A stretch of DNA of 64,000 bases from Auanema rhodensis. Its lineage: Eukaryota; Nematoda; Chromadorea; Rhabditida; Rhabditidae. The translations under genes were made by a program, and so were the position numbers. The DNA is taken from contig OZ059897.1 of NCBI GenBank assembly GCA_964057225.1, positions 1,798,001-1,862,000 of the forward strand. Direction: 5' to 3'. The number at the start of each line of letters is the position of its first letter. Position 1 is the stretch's first letter. Below the pieces are notes generated by a model, which worked only from the letters and a program-made list of their open reading frames with translations, was not told where the DNA came from and ran no database searches. Positions 37,907-51,244 of this stretch are shown in pieces.

Positions 37907-40900
37907 TGTTTTTTAACGAAAAAATCATTTCTTCAGGGTGAAAATCGAGGATATAAGTGTGAACATATATCAGTTGATATCTCGGTGCATTTTTAAGCTA
38001 ACTCAAATCTGATAACACAGATCGACGCAGCTTAAAAATCCGCATCGAATGCACTATACTACATTGAGAAACGCTCTATACAAAAATTAGTTATGATCGT
38101 TTGAAAAATAATGCATTAGTGTATGCTGAGTTCCCATGTACACTCAACATTGCTTCCAAAAACATTTTGACAAAAATTTTCCCGAAAAATTTCTAAATAA
38201 TTTCACAAAAAGTAGATGTTTTTAGATTCCTTTTTTCAAGACGAATACGATGGACAATGTTTTTCAACAAAAAAATCATTTCTTCAGGGTGAAAATCGAG
38301 GATATAAGTGTGAACATATATCAGTTGATATCTCGGTGCATTTTTAAGTTAACTCAAATCTGATAACACAGATCAACGCAGCTTAAAAATCCGCATCGAA
38401 TGCACTATACTACATTGAGAAACGCTTTATACAAAAATTAGTTATGATCGTATGAAAAATAATGCATTAGTGTATGTTGAGTTCCCATGTACACTCAACA
38501 TTGCTTCCAAAAACATTTTGACAAAAATTTTCCCGAAAAATTTCTAAATAATTTCACAGAAAGTAGATGTTTTTAGATTCCTTTTTTCAAGACGAATACG
38601 ATGGACAATGTTTTTCAACGAAAAAATCATTTCTTCAGGGTGAAAATCGAGGATATAAGTGTGAACATATATCAGTTGATATCTCGGTGCATTTTTAAGT
38701 TAACTCAAATCTGATAACACAGATCAACGCAGCTTAAAAATCCGCATCGAATGCACTATACTACAATGAGAAACGCTCTATACAAAAATTAGTTATGATC
38801 GTTTGAAAAATAATGCATTAGTGTATGTTGAGTTCCCATGTACACTCAACATTGCTTCCAAAAACATTTTGACAAAAATTTTCCCGAAAAATTTCTAAAT
38901 AATTTCACAAAAAGTAGATGTTTTTAGATTCCTTTTTTCAAGGCAAAGACGATAGACAATGTTATTCAACGAAAAAATTAGTTCTTCAGGGTGAAAATCG
39001 AGGATATAAGTGTGAACTTATATCAGTTGATATCTCGGTGCATTTTTAAGCTAGCGCAAATCTGATAACACAGATCGACGCAGCTTAAAAATCCGCATCG
39101 AATGCACTATACTACATTGAGAAACGCTCTATACAAAAATTAGTTATGATCGTTTGAAAAATAATGCATTAGTGTATGTTGAGTTCCCATGTACACTCAA
39201 CATTGCTTCCAAAAACATTTTGACAAAAATTTTCCCGAAAAATTTCTAATTAATTTCACAAAAAGTAGATGTTTTTAGATTCCTTTTTTCAAGACGAATA
39301 CGATGGACAATGTTTTTCAACGAAAAAATCATTTCTTCAGGGTGAAAATCGAGGATATAAGTGTGAACATATATCAGTTGATATCTCGGTGCATTTTTAA
39401 GTTAACTCAAATCTGATAACACAGATCAACGCAGCTTAAAAATCCGCATCGAATGCACTATACTACATTGAGAAACGCTCTATACAAAAATTAGTTATGA
39501 TCGTTTGAAAAATAATGCATTAGTGTATGCTGAGTTCCCATGTACACTCAACATTGCTTCCAAAAACATTGTGACAAAAATTTTCCCGAAAAATTTCTAA
39601 ATAATTTCACAAAAAGTATATGTTTTTAGATTCCTTTTTTCAAGGCAAAGACGATGGACAATGTTATTCAACGAAAAAATTAATTCTTCAGGGTGAAAAT
39701 CGAGGATATAAGTGTGAACTTATATCAGTTGATATCTCGGTGCATTTTTAAGTTAACTCAAATCTGATAACACAGATCAACGCAGCTTAAAAATCCGCAT
39801 CGAATGCACTATACTACAATGAGAAACGCTCTATACAAAAATTAGTTATGATCGTTTGAAAAATAATGCATTAGTGTATGTTGAGTTCCCATGTACACTC
39901 AACATTGCTTCCAAAAACATTTTGACAAAAATTTTCCCGAAAAATTTCTAGATAATTTCACAAAAAGTAGATGTTTTTAGATTCCTTTTTTCAAGACGAA
40001 TACGATGGACAATGTTTTTTAACGAAAAAATCATTTCTTCAGGGTGAAAATCGAGGATATAAGTGTGAACATATATCAGTTGATATCTCGGTGCATTTTT
40101 AAGCTAACTCAAATCTGATAACACAGATCGACGCAGCTTAAAAATCCGCATCGAATGCACTATACTACATTGAGAAACGCTCTATACAAAAATTAGTTAT
40201 GATCGTTTGAAAAATAATGCATTAGTGTATGCTGAGTTCCCATGTACACTCAACATTGCTTCCAAAAACATTTTGACAAAAATTTTCCCGAACAATTTCT
40301 AAATAATTTCACAAAAAGTAGATGTTTTTAGATTCCTTTTTTCAAGACGAATACGATGGACAATGTTTTTCAACAAAAAAATCATTTCTTCAGGGTGAAA
40401 ATCGAGGATATAAGTGTGAACATATATCAGTTGATATCTCGGTGCATTTTTAAGTTAACTCAAATCTGATAACACAGATCAACGCAGCTTAAAAATCCGC
40501 ATCGAATGCACTATACTACATTGAGAAACGCTTTATACAAAAATTAGTTATGATCGTATGAAAAATAATGCATTAGTGTATGTTGAGTTCCCATGTACAC
40601 TCAACATTGCTTCCAAAAACATTTTGACAAAAATTTTCCCGAAAAATTTCTAAATAATTTCACAGAAAGTAGATGTTTTTAGATTCCTTTTTTCAAGACG
40701 AATACGATGGACAATGTTTTTCAACGAAAAAATCATTTCTTCAGGGTGAAAATCGAGGATATAAGTGTGAACATATATCAGTTGATATCTCGGTGCATTT
40801 TTAAGTTAACTCAAATCTGATAACACAGATCAACGCAGCTCAAAAATCCGCATCGAATGCACTATACTACAATGAGAAACGCTCTATACAAAAATTAGTT

Positions 40901-43900
40901 ATGATCGTTTGAAAAATAATGCATTAGTGTATGTTGAGTTCCCATGTACACTCAACATTGCTTCCAAAAACATTTTGACAAAAATTTTCCCGAAAAATTT
41001 CTAAATAATTTCACAAAAAGTAGATGTTTTTAGATTCCTTTTTTCAAGGCAAAGACGATAGACAATGTTATTCAACGAAAAAATTAGTTCTTCAGGGTGA
41101 AAATCGAGGATATAAGTGTGAACTTATATCAGTTGATATCTCGGTGCATTTTTAAGCTAGCGCAAATCTGATAACACAGATCGACGCAGCTTAAAAATCC
41201 GCATCGAATGCACTATACTACATTGAGAAACGCTCTATACAAAAATTAGTTATGATCGTTTGAAAAATAATGCATTAGTGTATGTTGAGTTCCCATGTAC
41301 ACTCAACATTGCTTCCAAAAACATTTTGACAAAAATTTTCCCGAAAAATTTCTAATTAATTTCACAAAAAGTAGATGTTTTTAGATTCCTTTTTTCAAGA
41401 CGAATACGATGGACAATGTTTTTCAACGAAAAAATCATTTCTTCAGGGTGAAAATCGAGGATATAAGTGTGAACATATATCAGTTGATATCTCGGTGCAT
41501 TTTTAAGTTAACTCAAATCTGATAACACAGATCAACGCAGCTTAAAAATCCGCATCGAATGCACTATACTACATTGAGAAACGCTCTATACAAAAATTAG
41601 TTATGATCGTTTGAAAAATAATGCATTAGTGTATGCTGAGTTCCCATGTACACTCAACATTGCTTCCAAAAACATTGTGACAAAAATTTTCCCGAAAAAT
41701 TTCTAAATAATTTCACAAAAAGTAGATGTTTTTAGATTCCTTTTTTCAAGGCAAAGACGATGGACAATGTTATTCAACGAAAAAATTAATTCTTCAGGGT
41801 GAAAATCGAGGATATAAGTGTGAACTTATATCAGTTGATATCTCGGTGCATTTTTAAGCTAGTGCAAATCTGATAACACAGATCGACGCAGCTTAAAAAT
41901 CCGCATCGAATGCACTATACCACATTGAGAAACGCTTAATACAAAATTTAGTTATGATAGTTTGAAAAATAATGCATTAGTGTATGCTGAGTTCCCATGT
42001 ACACTTAACATTGCTTCCAAAAACATTGTGACAAAAATTTTCCCGAAAAATTTCTAAATAATTTCACAAAAAGTAGATGTTTTTAGATTCCTTTTTTCAA
42101 GACGAATACGATGGACAATGTTTTTCAACGAAAAAATCATTTCTTCAGGGTGAAAATTGAGGATATAAGTGTGAACATATATCAGTTGATATCTCAGTGC
42201 ATTTTTAAGCTAACTCAAATCTGATAACACAGATCGACGCAGCTTAAAAATCCGCATCGAATGCACTATACTACATTGAGAAACGCTCTATACAAAAATT
42301 AGTTATGATCGTTTGAAAAATAATGCATTAGTGTATGCTGAGTTCCCATGTACACTCAACATTGCTTCCAAAAACATTTTGACAAAAATTTTCCCGAAAA
42401 ATTTCTAAATAATTTCACAAAAAGTAGATGTTTTTAGATTCCTTTTTTCAAGACGAATACGATGGACAATGTTTTTCAACAAAAAAATCATTTCTTCAGG
42501 GTGAAAATCGAGGATATAAGTGTGAACATATATCAGTTGATATCTCGGTGCATTTTTAAGTTAACTCAAATCTGATAACACAGATCAACGCAGCTTAAAA
42601 ATCCGCATCGAATGCACTATACTACATTGAGAAACGCTTTATACAAAAATTAGTTATGATCGTATGAAAAATAATGCATTAGTGTATGTTGAGTTCCCAT
42701 GTACACTCAACATTGCTTCCAAAAACATTTTGACAAAAATTTTCCCGAAAAATTTCTGAATAATTTCACAGAAAGTAGATGTTTTTAGATTCCTTTTTTC
42801 AAGACGAATACGATGGACAATGTTTTTCAACGAAAAAATCATTTCTTCAGGGTGAAAATCGAGGATATAAGTCTGAACATATATCAGTTGATATCTCGGT
42901 GCATTTTTAAGTTAACTCAAATCTGATAACACAGATCAACGCAGCTTAAAAATCCGCATCGAATGCACTATACTACAATGAGAAACGCTCTATACAAAAA
43001 TTAGTTATGATCGTTTGAAAAATAATGCATTAGTGTATGTTGAGTTCCCATGTACACTCAACATTGCTTCCAAAAACATTTTGACAAAAATTTTCCCGAA
43101 AAATTTCTAAATAATTTCACAAAAAGTAGATGTTTTTAGATTCCTTTTTTCAAGGCAAAGACGATAGACAATGTTATTCAACGAAAAAATTAGTTCTTCA
43201 GGGTGAAAATCGAGGATATAAGTGTGAACTTATATCAGTTGATATCTCGGTGCATTTTTAAGCTAGCGCAAATCTGATAACACAGATCGACGCAGCTTAA
43301 AAATCCGCATCGAATGCACTATACTACATTGAGAAACGCTCTATACAAAAATTAGTTATGATCGTTTGAAAAATAATGCATTAGTGTATGTTGAGTTCCC
43401 ATGTACACTCAACATTGCTTCCAAAAACATTTTGACAAAAATTTTCCCGAAAAATTTCTAATTAATTTCACAAAAAGTAGATGTTTTTAGATTCCTTTTT
43501 TCAAGACGAATACGATGGACAATGTTTTTCAACGAAAAAATCATTTCTTCAGGGTGAAAATCGAGGATATAAGTGTGAACATATATCAGTTGATATCTCG
43601 GTGCATTTTTAAGTTAACTCAAATCTGATAACACAGATCAACGCAGCTTAAAAATCCGCATCGAATGCACTATACTACATTGAGAAACGCTCTATACAAA
43701 AATTAGTTATGATCGTTTGAAAAATAATGCATTAGTGTATGCTGAGTTCCCATGTACACTCAACATTGCTTCCAAAAACATTGTGACAAAAATTTTCCCG
43801 AAAAATTTCTAAATAATTTCACAAAAAGTAGATGTTTTTAGATTCCTTTTTTCAAGGCAAAGACGATGGACAATGTTATTCAACGAAAAAATTAATTCTT

Positions 43901-46900
43901 CAGGGTGAAAATCGAGGATATAAGTGTGAACATATATCAGTTGATATCTCGGTGCATTTTTAAGTTAACTCAAATCTGATAACACAGATCAACGCAGCTT
44001 AAAAATCCGCATCGAATGCACTATACTACAATGAGAAACGCTCTATACAAAAATTAGTTATGATCGTTTGAAAAATAATGCATTAGTGTATGTTGAGTTC
44101 CCATGTACACTCAACATTGCTTCCAAAAACATTTTGACAAAAATTTTCCCGAAAAATTTCTAGATAATTTCACAAAAAGTAGATGTTTTTAGATTCCTTT
44201 TTTCAAGACGAATACGATGGACAATGTTTTTTAACGAAAAAATCATTTCTTCAGGGTGAAAATCGAGGATATAAGTGTGAACATATATCAGTTGATATCT
44301 CGGTGCATTTTTAAGCTAACTCAAATCTGATAACACAGATCGACGCAGCTTAAAAATCCGCATCGAATGCACTATACTACATTGAGAAACGCTCTATACA
44401 AAAATTAGTTATGATCGTTTGAAAAATAATGCATTAGTGTATGCTGAGTTCCCATGTACACTCAACATTGCTTCCAAAAACATTTTGACAAAAATTTTCC
44501 CGAAAAATTTCTAAATAATTTCACAAAAAGTAGATGTTTTTAGATTCCTTTTTTCAAGACGAATACGATGGACAATGTTTTTCAACAAAAAAATCATTTC
44601 TTCAGGGTGAAAATCGAGGATATAAGTGTGAACATATATCAGTTGATATCTCGGTGCATTTTTAAGTTAACTCAAATCTGATAACACAGATCAACGCAGC
44701 TTAAAAATCCGCATCGAATGCACTATACTACATTGAGAAACGCTTTATACAAAAATTAGTTATGATCGTATGAAAAATAATGCATTAGTGTATGTTGAGT
44801 TCCCATGTACACTCAACATTGCTTCCAAAAACATTTTGACAAAAATTTTCCCGAAAAATTTCTAAATAATTTCACAGAAAGTAGATGTTTTTAGATTCCT
44901 TTTTTCAAGACGAATACGATGGACAATGTTTTTCAACGAAAAAATCATTTCTTCAGGGTGAAAATCGAGGATATAAGTGTGAACATATATCAGTTGATAT
45001 CTCGGTGCATTTTTAAGTTAACTCAAATCTGATAACACAGATCAACGCAGCTTAAAAATCCGCATCGAATGCACTATACTACAATGAGAAACGCTCTATA
45101 CAAAAATTAGTTATGATCGTTTGAAAAATAATGCATTAGTGTATGTTGAGTTCCCATGTACACTCAACATTGCTTCCAAAAACATTTTGACAAAAATTTT
45201 CCCGAAAAATTTCTAAATAATTTCACAAAAAGTAGATGTTTTTAGATTCCTTTTTTCAAGGCAAAGACGATAGACAATGTTATTCAACGAAAAAATTAGT
45301 TCTTCAGGGTGAAAATCGAGGATATAAGTGTGAACTTATATCAGTTGATATCTCGGTGCATTTTTAAGCTAACGCAAATCTGATAACACAGATCGACGCA
45401 GCTTAAAAATCCGCATCGAATGCACTATACTACATTGAGAAACGCTCTATACAAAAATTAGTTATGATCGTTTGAAAAATAATGCATTAGTGTATGTTGA
45501 GTTCCCATGTACACTCAACATTGCTTCCAAAAACATTTTGACAAAAATTTTCCCGAAAAATTTCTAATTAATTTCACAAAAAGTAGATGTTTTTAGATTC
45601 CTTTTTTCAAGACGAATACGATGGACAATGTTTTTCAACGAAAAAATCATTTCTTCAGGGTGAAAATCGAGGATATAAGTGTGAACATATATCAGTTGAT
45701 ATCTCGGTGCATTTTTAAGTTAACTCAAATCTGATAACACAGATCAACGCAGCTTAAAAATCCGCATCGAATGCACTATACTACATTGAGAAACGCTCTA
45801 TACAAAAATTAGTTATGATCGTTTGAAAAATAATGCATTAGTGTATGCTGAGTTCCCATGTACACTCAACATTGCTTCCAAAAACATTGTGACAAAAATT
45901 TTCCCGAAAAATTTCTAAATAATTTCACAAAAAGTAGATGTTTTTAGATTCCTTTTTTCAAGGCAAAGACGATGGACAATGTTATTCAACGAAAAAATTA
46001 ATTCTTCAGGGTGAAAATCGAGGATATAAGTGTGAACATATATCAGTTGATATCTCGGTGCATTTTTAAGTTAACTCAAATCTGATAACACAGATCAACG
46101 CAGCTTAAAAATCCGCATCGAATGCACTATACTACAATGAGAAACGCTCTATACAAAAATTAGTTATGATCGTTTGAAAAATAATGCATTAGTGTATGTT
46201 GAGTTCCCATGTACACTCAACATTGCTTCCAAAAACATTTTGACAAAAATTTTCCCGAAAAATTTCTAGATAATTTCACAAAAAGTAGATGTTTTTAGAT
46301 TCCTTTTTTCAAGACGAATACGATGGACAATGTTTTTTAACGAAAAAATCATTTCTTCAGGGTGAAAATCGAGGATATAAGTGTGAACATATATCAGTTG
46401 ATATCTCGGTGCATTTTTAAGCTAACTCAAATCTGATAACACAGATCGACGCAGCTTAAAAATCCGCATCGAATGCACTATACTACATTGAGAAACGCTC
46501 TATACAAAAATTAGTTATGATCGTTTGAAAAATAATGCATTAGTGTATGCTGAGTTCCCATGTACACTCAACATTGCTTCCAAAAACATTTTGACAAAAA
46601 TTTTCCCGAAAAATTTCTAAATAATTTCACAAAAAGTAGATGTTTTTAGATTCCTTTTTTCAAGACGAATACGATGGACAATGTTTTTCAACAAAAAAAT
46701 CATTTCTTCAGGGTGAAAATCGAGGATATAAGTGTGAACATATATCAGTTGATATCTCGGTGCATTTTTAAGTTAACTCAAATCTGATAACACAGATCAA
46801 CGCAGCTTAAAAATCCGCATCGAATGCACTATACTACATTGAGAAACGCTTTATACAAAAATTAGTTATGATCGTATGAAAAATAATGCATTAGTGTATG

Positions 46901-48436
46901 TTGAGTTCCCATGTACACTCAACATTGCTTCCAAAAACATTTTGACAAAAATTTTCCCGAAAAATTTCTAAATAATTTCACAGAAAGTAGATGTTTTTAG
47001 ATTCCCTTTTTCAAGACGAATACGATGGACAATGTTTTTCAACGAAAAAATCATTTCTTCAGGGTGAAAATCGAGGATATAAGTGTGAACATATATCAGT
47101 TGATATCTCGGTGCATTTTTAAGTTAACTCAAATCTGATAACACAGATCAACGCAGCTTAAAAATCCGCATCGAATGCACTATACTACAATGAGAAACGC
47201 TCTATACAAAAATTAGTTATGATCGTTTGAAAAATAATGCATTAGTGTATGTTGAGTTCCCATGTACACTCAACATTGCTTCCAAAAACATTTTGACAAA
47301 AATTTTCCCGAAAAATTTCTAAATAATTTCACAAAAAGTAGATGTTTTTAGATTCCTTTTTTCAAGGCAAAGACGATAGACAATGTTATTCAACGAAAAA
47401 ATTAGTTCTTCAGGGTGAAAATCGAGGATATAAGTGTGAACTTATATCAGTTGATATCTCGGTGCATTTTTAAGCTAGCGCAAATCTGATAACACAGATC
47501 GACGCAGCTTAAAAATCCGCATCGAATGCACTATACTACATTGAGAAACGCTTTATACAAAAATTAGTTATGATCGTTTGAAAAATAATGCATTAGTGTA
47601 TGTTGAGTTCCCATGTACACTCAACATTGCTTCCAAAAACATTTTGACAAAAATTTTCCCGAAAAATTTCTAATTAATTTCACAAAAAGTAGATGTTTTT
47701 AGATTCCTTTTTTCAAGACGAATACGATGGACAATGTTTTTCAACGAAAAAATCATTTCTTCAGGGTGAAAATCGAGGATATAAGTGTGAACATATATCA
47801 GTTGATATCTCGGTGCATTTTTAAGTTAACTCAAATCTGATAACACAGATCAACGCAGCTTAAAAATCCGCATCGAATGCACTATACTACATTGAGAAAC
47901 GCTCTATACAAAAATTAGTTATGATCGTTTGAAAAATAATGCATTAGTGTATGCTGAGTTCCCATGTACACTCAACATTGCTTCCAAAAACATTGTGACA
48001 AAAATTTTCCCGAAAAATTTCTAAATAATTTCACAAAAAGTAGATGTTTTTAGATTCCTTTTTTCAAGGCAAAGACGATGGACAATGTTATTCAACGAAA
48101 AAATTAATTCTTCAGGGTGAAAATCGAGGATATAAGTGTGAACTTATATCAGTTGATATCTCGGTGCATTTTTAAGCTAGTGCAAATCTGATAACACAGA
48201 TCGACGCAGCTTAAAAATCCGCATCGAATGCACTATACCACATTGAGAAACGCTTAATACAAAAATTAGTTATGATCGTTTGAAAAATAATGCATTAGTG
48301 TATGTTGAGTTCCCATGTACACTCAACATTGCTTCCAAAAACATTTTGACAAAAATTTTCCCGAAAAATTTCTAATTAATTTCACAAAAAGTAGATGTTT
48401 TTAGATTCCTTTTTTCAAGACGAATACGATGGACAA
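37907..48436. repeat. 6-monomer HOR, five copies (5 x 2106 bp)
   Basis: Units start at 37907, 40013, 42119, 44225 and 46331. Each holds: a ttttttaacg copy (aagctaactc, gatcgacg, atgctgag); a caacaaaaaaatc copy (gctttat, gatcgtatg, cacagaaag); a GTTAAC copy with acaatgag; a G-type copy (gatagacaatg, ttagttc, cttatat, GCTAGC, taattaattt); a GTTAAC copy with atgctgag and attgtgac; and a variable sixth monomer. The gatagac tag recurs exactly every 2106 bases (38951, 41057, 43163, 45269, 47375, 49481). The sixth monomer is ctagataat type in copies 1, 3 and 4 and T type in copies 2 and 5. Copy 3 opens with a U-type head. In copy 5 the G monomer has gctttat and its T monomer returns to the taattaattt tail. 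Confidence 0.88.
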
Positions 48437-51244
48437 TGTTTTTCAACGAAAAAATCATTTCTTCAGGGTGAAAATCGAGGATATAAGTGTGAACATATAT
48501 CAGTTGATATCTCGGTGCATTTTTAAGTTAACTCAAATCTGATAACACAGATCAACGCAGCTTAAAAATCCGCATCGAATGCACTATACTACATTGAGAA
48601 ACGCTCTATACAAAAATTAGTTATGATCGTTTGAAAAATAATGCATTAGTGTATGCTGAGTTCCCATGTACACTCAACACTGCTTCCAAAAACATTGTGA
48701 CAAAAATTTTCCCGAAAAATTTCTAAATAATTTCACAAAAAGTAGATGTTTTTAGATTCCTTTTTTCAAGGCAAAGACGATGGACAATGTTATTCAACGA
48801 AAAAATTAATTCTTCAGGGTGAAAATCGAGGATATAAGTGTGAACTTATATCAGTTGATATCTCGGTGCATTTTTAAGCTAGTGCAAATCTGATAACACA
48901 GATCGACGCAGCTTAAAAATCCGCATCGAATGCACTATACCACATTGAGAAACGCTTAATACAAAATTTAGTTATGATAGTTTGAAAAATAATGCATTAG
49001 TGTATGCTGAGTTCCCATGTACACTTAACATTGCTTCCAAAAACATTGTGACAAAAATTTTCCCGAAAAATTTCTAAATAATTTCACAAAAAGTAGATGT
49101 TTTTAGATTCCTTTTTTCAAGGCAAAGACGATGGACAATGTTTTTCAACGAAAAAATCATTTCTTCAGGGTGAAAATTGAGGATATAAGTGTGAACATAT
49201 ATCAGTTGATATCTCGGTGCATTTTTAAGCTAGCGCAAATCTGATAACACAGATCGACGCAGCTTAAAAATCCGCATCGAATGCACTATACTACATTGAG
49301 AAACGCTCTATACAAAAATTAGTTATGATCGTTTGAAAAATAATGCATTAGTGTATGTTGAGTTCCCATGTACACTCAACATTGCTTCCAAAAACATTTT
49401 GACAAAAATTTTCCCGAAAAATTTCTAAATAATTTCACAAAAAGTAGATGTTTTTAGATTCCTTTTTTCAAGGCAAAGACGATAGACAATGTTATTCAAC
49501 GAAAAAATTAGTTCTTCAGGGTGAAAATCGAGGATATAAGTGTGAACTTATATCAGTTGATATCTCGGTGCATTTTTAAGCTAGCGCAAATCTGATAACA
49601 CAGATCGACGCAGCTTAAAAATCCGCATCGAATGCACTATACTACATTGAGAAACGCTCTATACAAAAATTAGTTATGATCGTTTGAAAAATAATGCATT
49701 AGTGTATGTTGAGTTCCCATGTACACTCAACATTGCTTCCAAAAACATTTTGACAAAAATTTTCCCGAAAAATTTCTAAATAATTTCACAAAAAGTAGAT
49801 GTTTTTAGATTCCTTTTTTCAAGGCAAAGACGATAGACAATGTTATTCAACGAAAAAATTAGTTCTTCAGGGTGAAAATCGAGGATATAAGTGTGAACTT
49901 ATATCAGTTGATATCTCGGTGCATTTTTAAGCTAGCGCAAATCTGATAACACAGATCGACGCAGCTTAAAAATCCGCATCGAATGCACTATACTACATTG
50001 AGAAACGCTCTATACAAAAATTAGTTATGATCGTTTGAAAAATAATGCATTAGTGTATGTTGAGTTCCCATGTACACTCAACATTGCTTCCAAAAACATT
50101 TTGACAAAAATTTTCCCGAAAAATTTCTAATTAATTTCACAAAAAGTAGATGTTTTTAGATTCCTTTTTTCAAGACGAATACGATGGACAATGTTTTTCA
50201 ACGAAAAAATCATTTCTTCAGGGTGAAAATCGAGGATATAAGTGTGAACATATATCAGTTGATATCTCGGTGCATTTTTAAGTTAACTCAAATCTGATAA
50301 CACAGATCAACGCAGCTTAAAAATCCGCATCGAATGCACTATACTACATTGAGAAACGCTCTATACAAAAATTAGTTATGATCGTTTGAAAAATAATGCA
50401 TTAGTGTATGCTGAGTTCCCATGTACACTCAACACTGCTTCCAAAAACATTGTGACAAAAATTTTCCCGAAAAATTTCTAAATAATTTCACAAAAAGTAG
50501 ATGTTTTTAGATTCCTTTTTTCAAGGCAAAGACGATGGACAATGTTATTCAACGAAAAAATTAATTCTTCAGGGTGAAAATCGAGGATATAAGTGTGAAC
50601 TTATATCAGTTGATATCTCGGTGCATTTTTAAGCTAGTGCAAATCTGATAACACAGATCGACGCAGCTTAAAAATCCGCATCGAATGCACTATACCACAT
50701 TGAGAAACGCTTAATACAAAATTTAGTTATGATAGTTTGAAAAATAATGCATTAGTGTATGCTGAGTTCCCATGTACACTTAACATTGCTTCCAAAAACA
50801 TTGTGACAAAAATTTTCCCGAAAAATTTCTAAATAATTTCACAAAAAGTAGATGTTTTTAGATTCCTTTTTTCAAGACGAATACGATGGACAATGTTTTT
50901 CAACGAAAAAATCATTTCTTCAGGGTGAAAATTGAGGATATAAGTGTGAACATATATCAGTTGATATCTCAGTGCATTTTTAAGCTAACTCAAATCTGAT
51001 AACACAGATCGACGCAGCTTAAAAATCCGCATCGAATGCACTATACTACATTGAGAAACGCTCTATACAAAAATTAGTTATGATCGTTTGAAAAATAATG
51101 CATTAGTGTATGCTGAGTTCCCATGTACACTCAACATTGCTTCCAAAAACATTTTGACAAAAATTTTCCCGAAAAATTTCTGAATAATTTCACAAAAAGT
51201 GAATGTTTTTAGATTCCTTTTTTCAAGGCGAAGACGATGGACAT
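48437..51244. repeat. Transition monomers 139-146
   Basis: The order is GTTAAC copy (139), T (140), a U-type head fused to a GCTAGC body (141), G, G (142-143, 49490-50191), GTTAAC copy (144), T (145), U (146). Both GTTAAC copies here carry caacactgc in place of caacattgc (~48680, ~50434), so 139-140 and 144-145 are probably duplicates of each other at a 5-monomer shift. This connects the 6-mer HOR to the single-monomer runs. Confidence 0.8.

Noticed and set aside
42654-42842. 62-residue reverse-strand frame as a gene
   Set aside because: It is the complement of the same monomer segment, opened by the gatcgtatg, tctgaat and cacagaaag variants of one monomer. Sister monomers 2106 bases away lack it because they read tctaaat.
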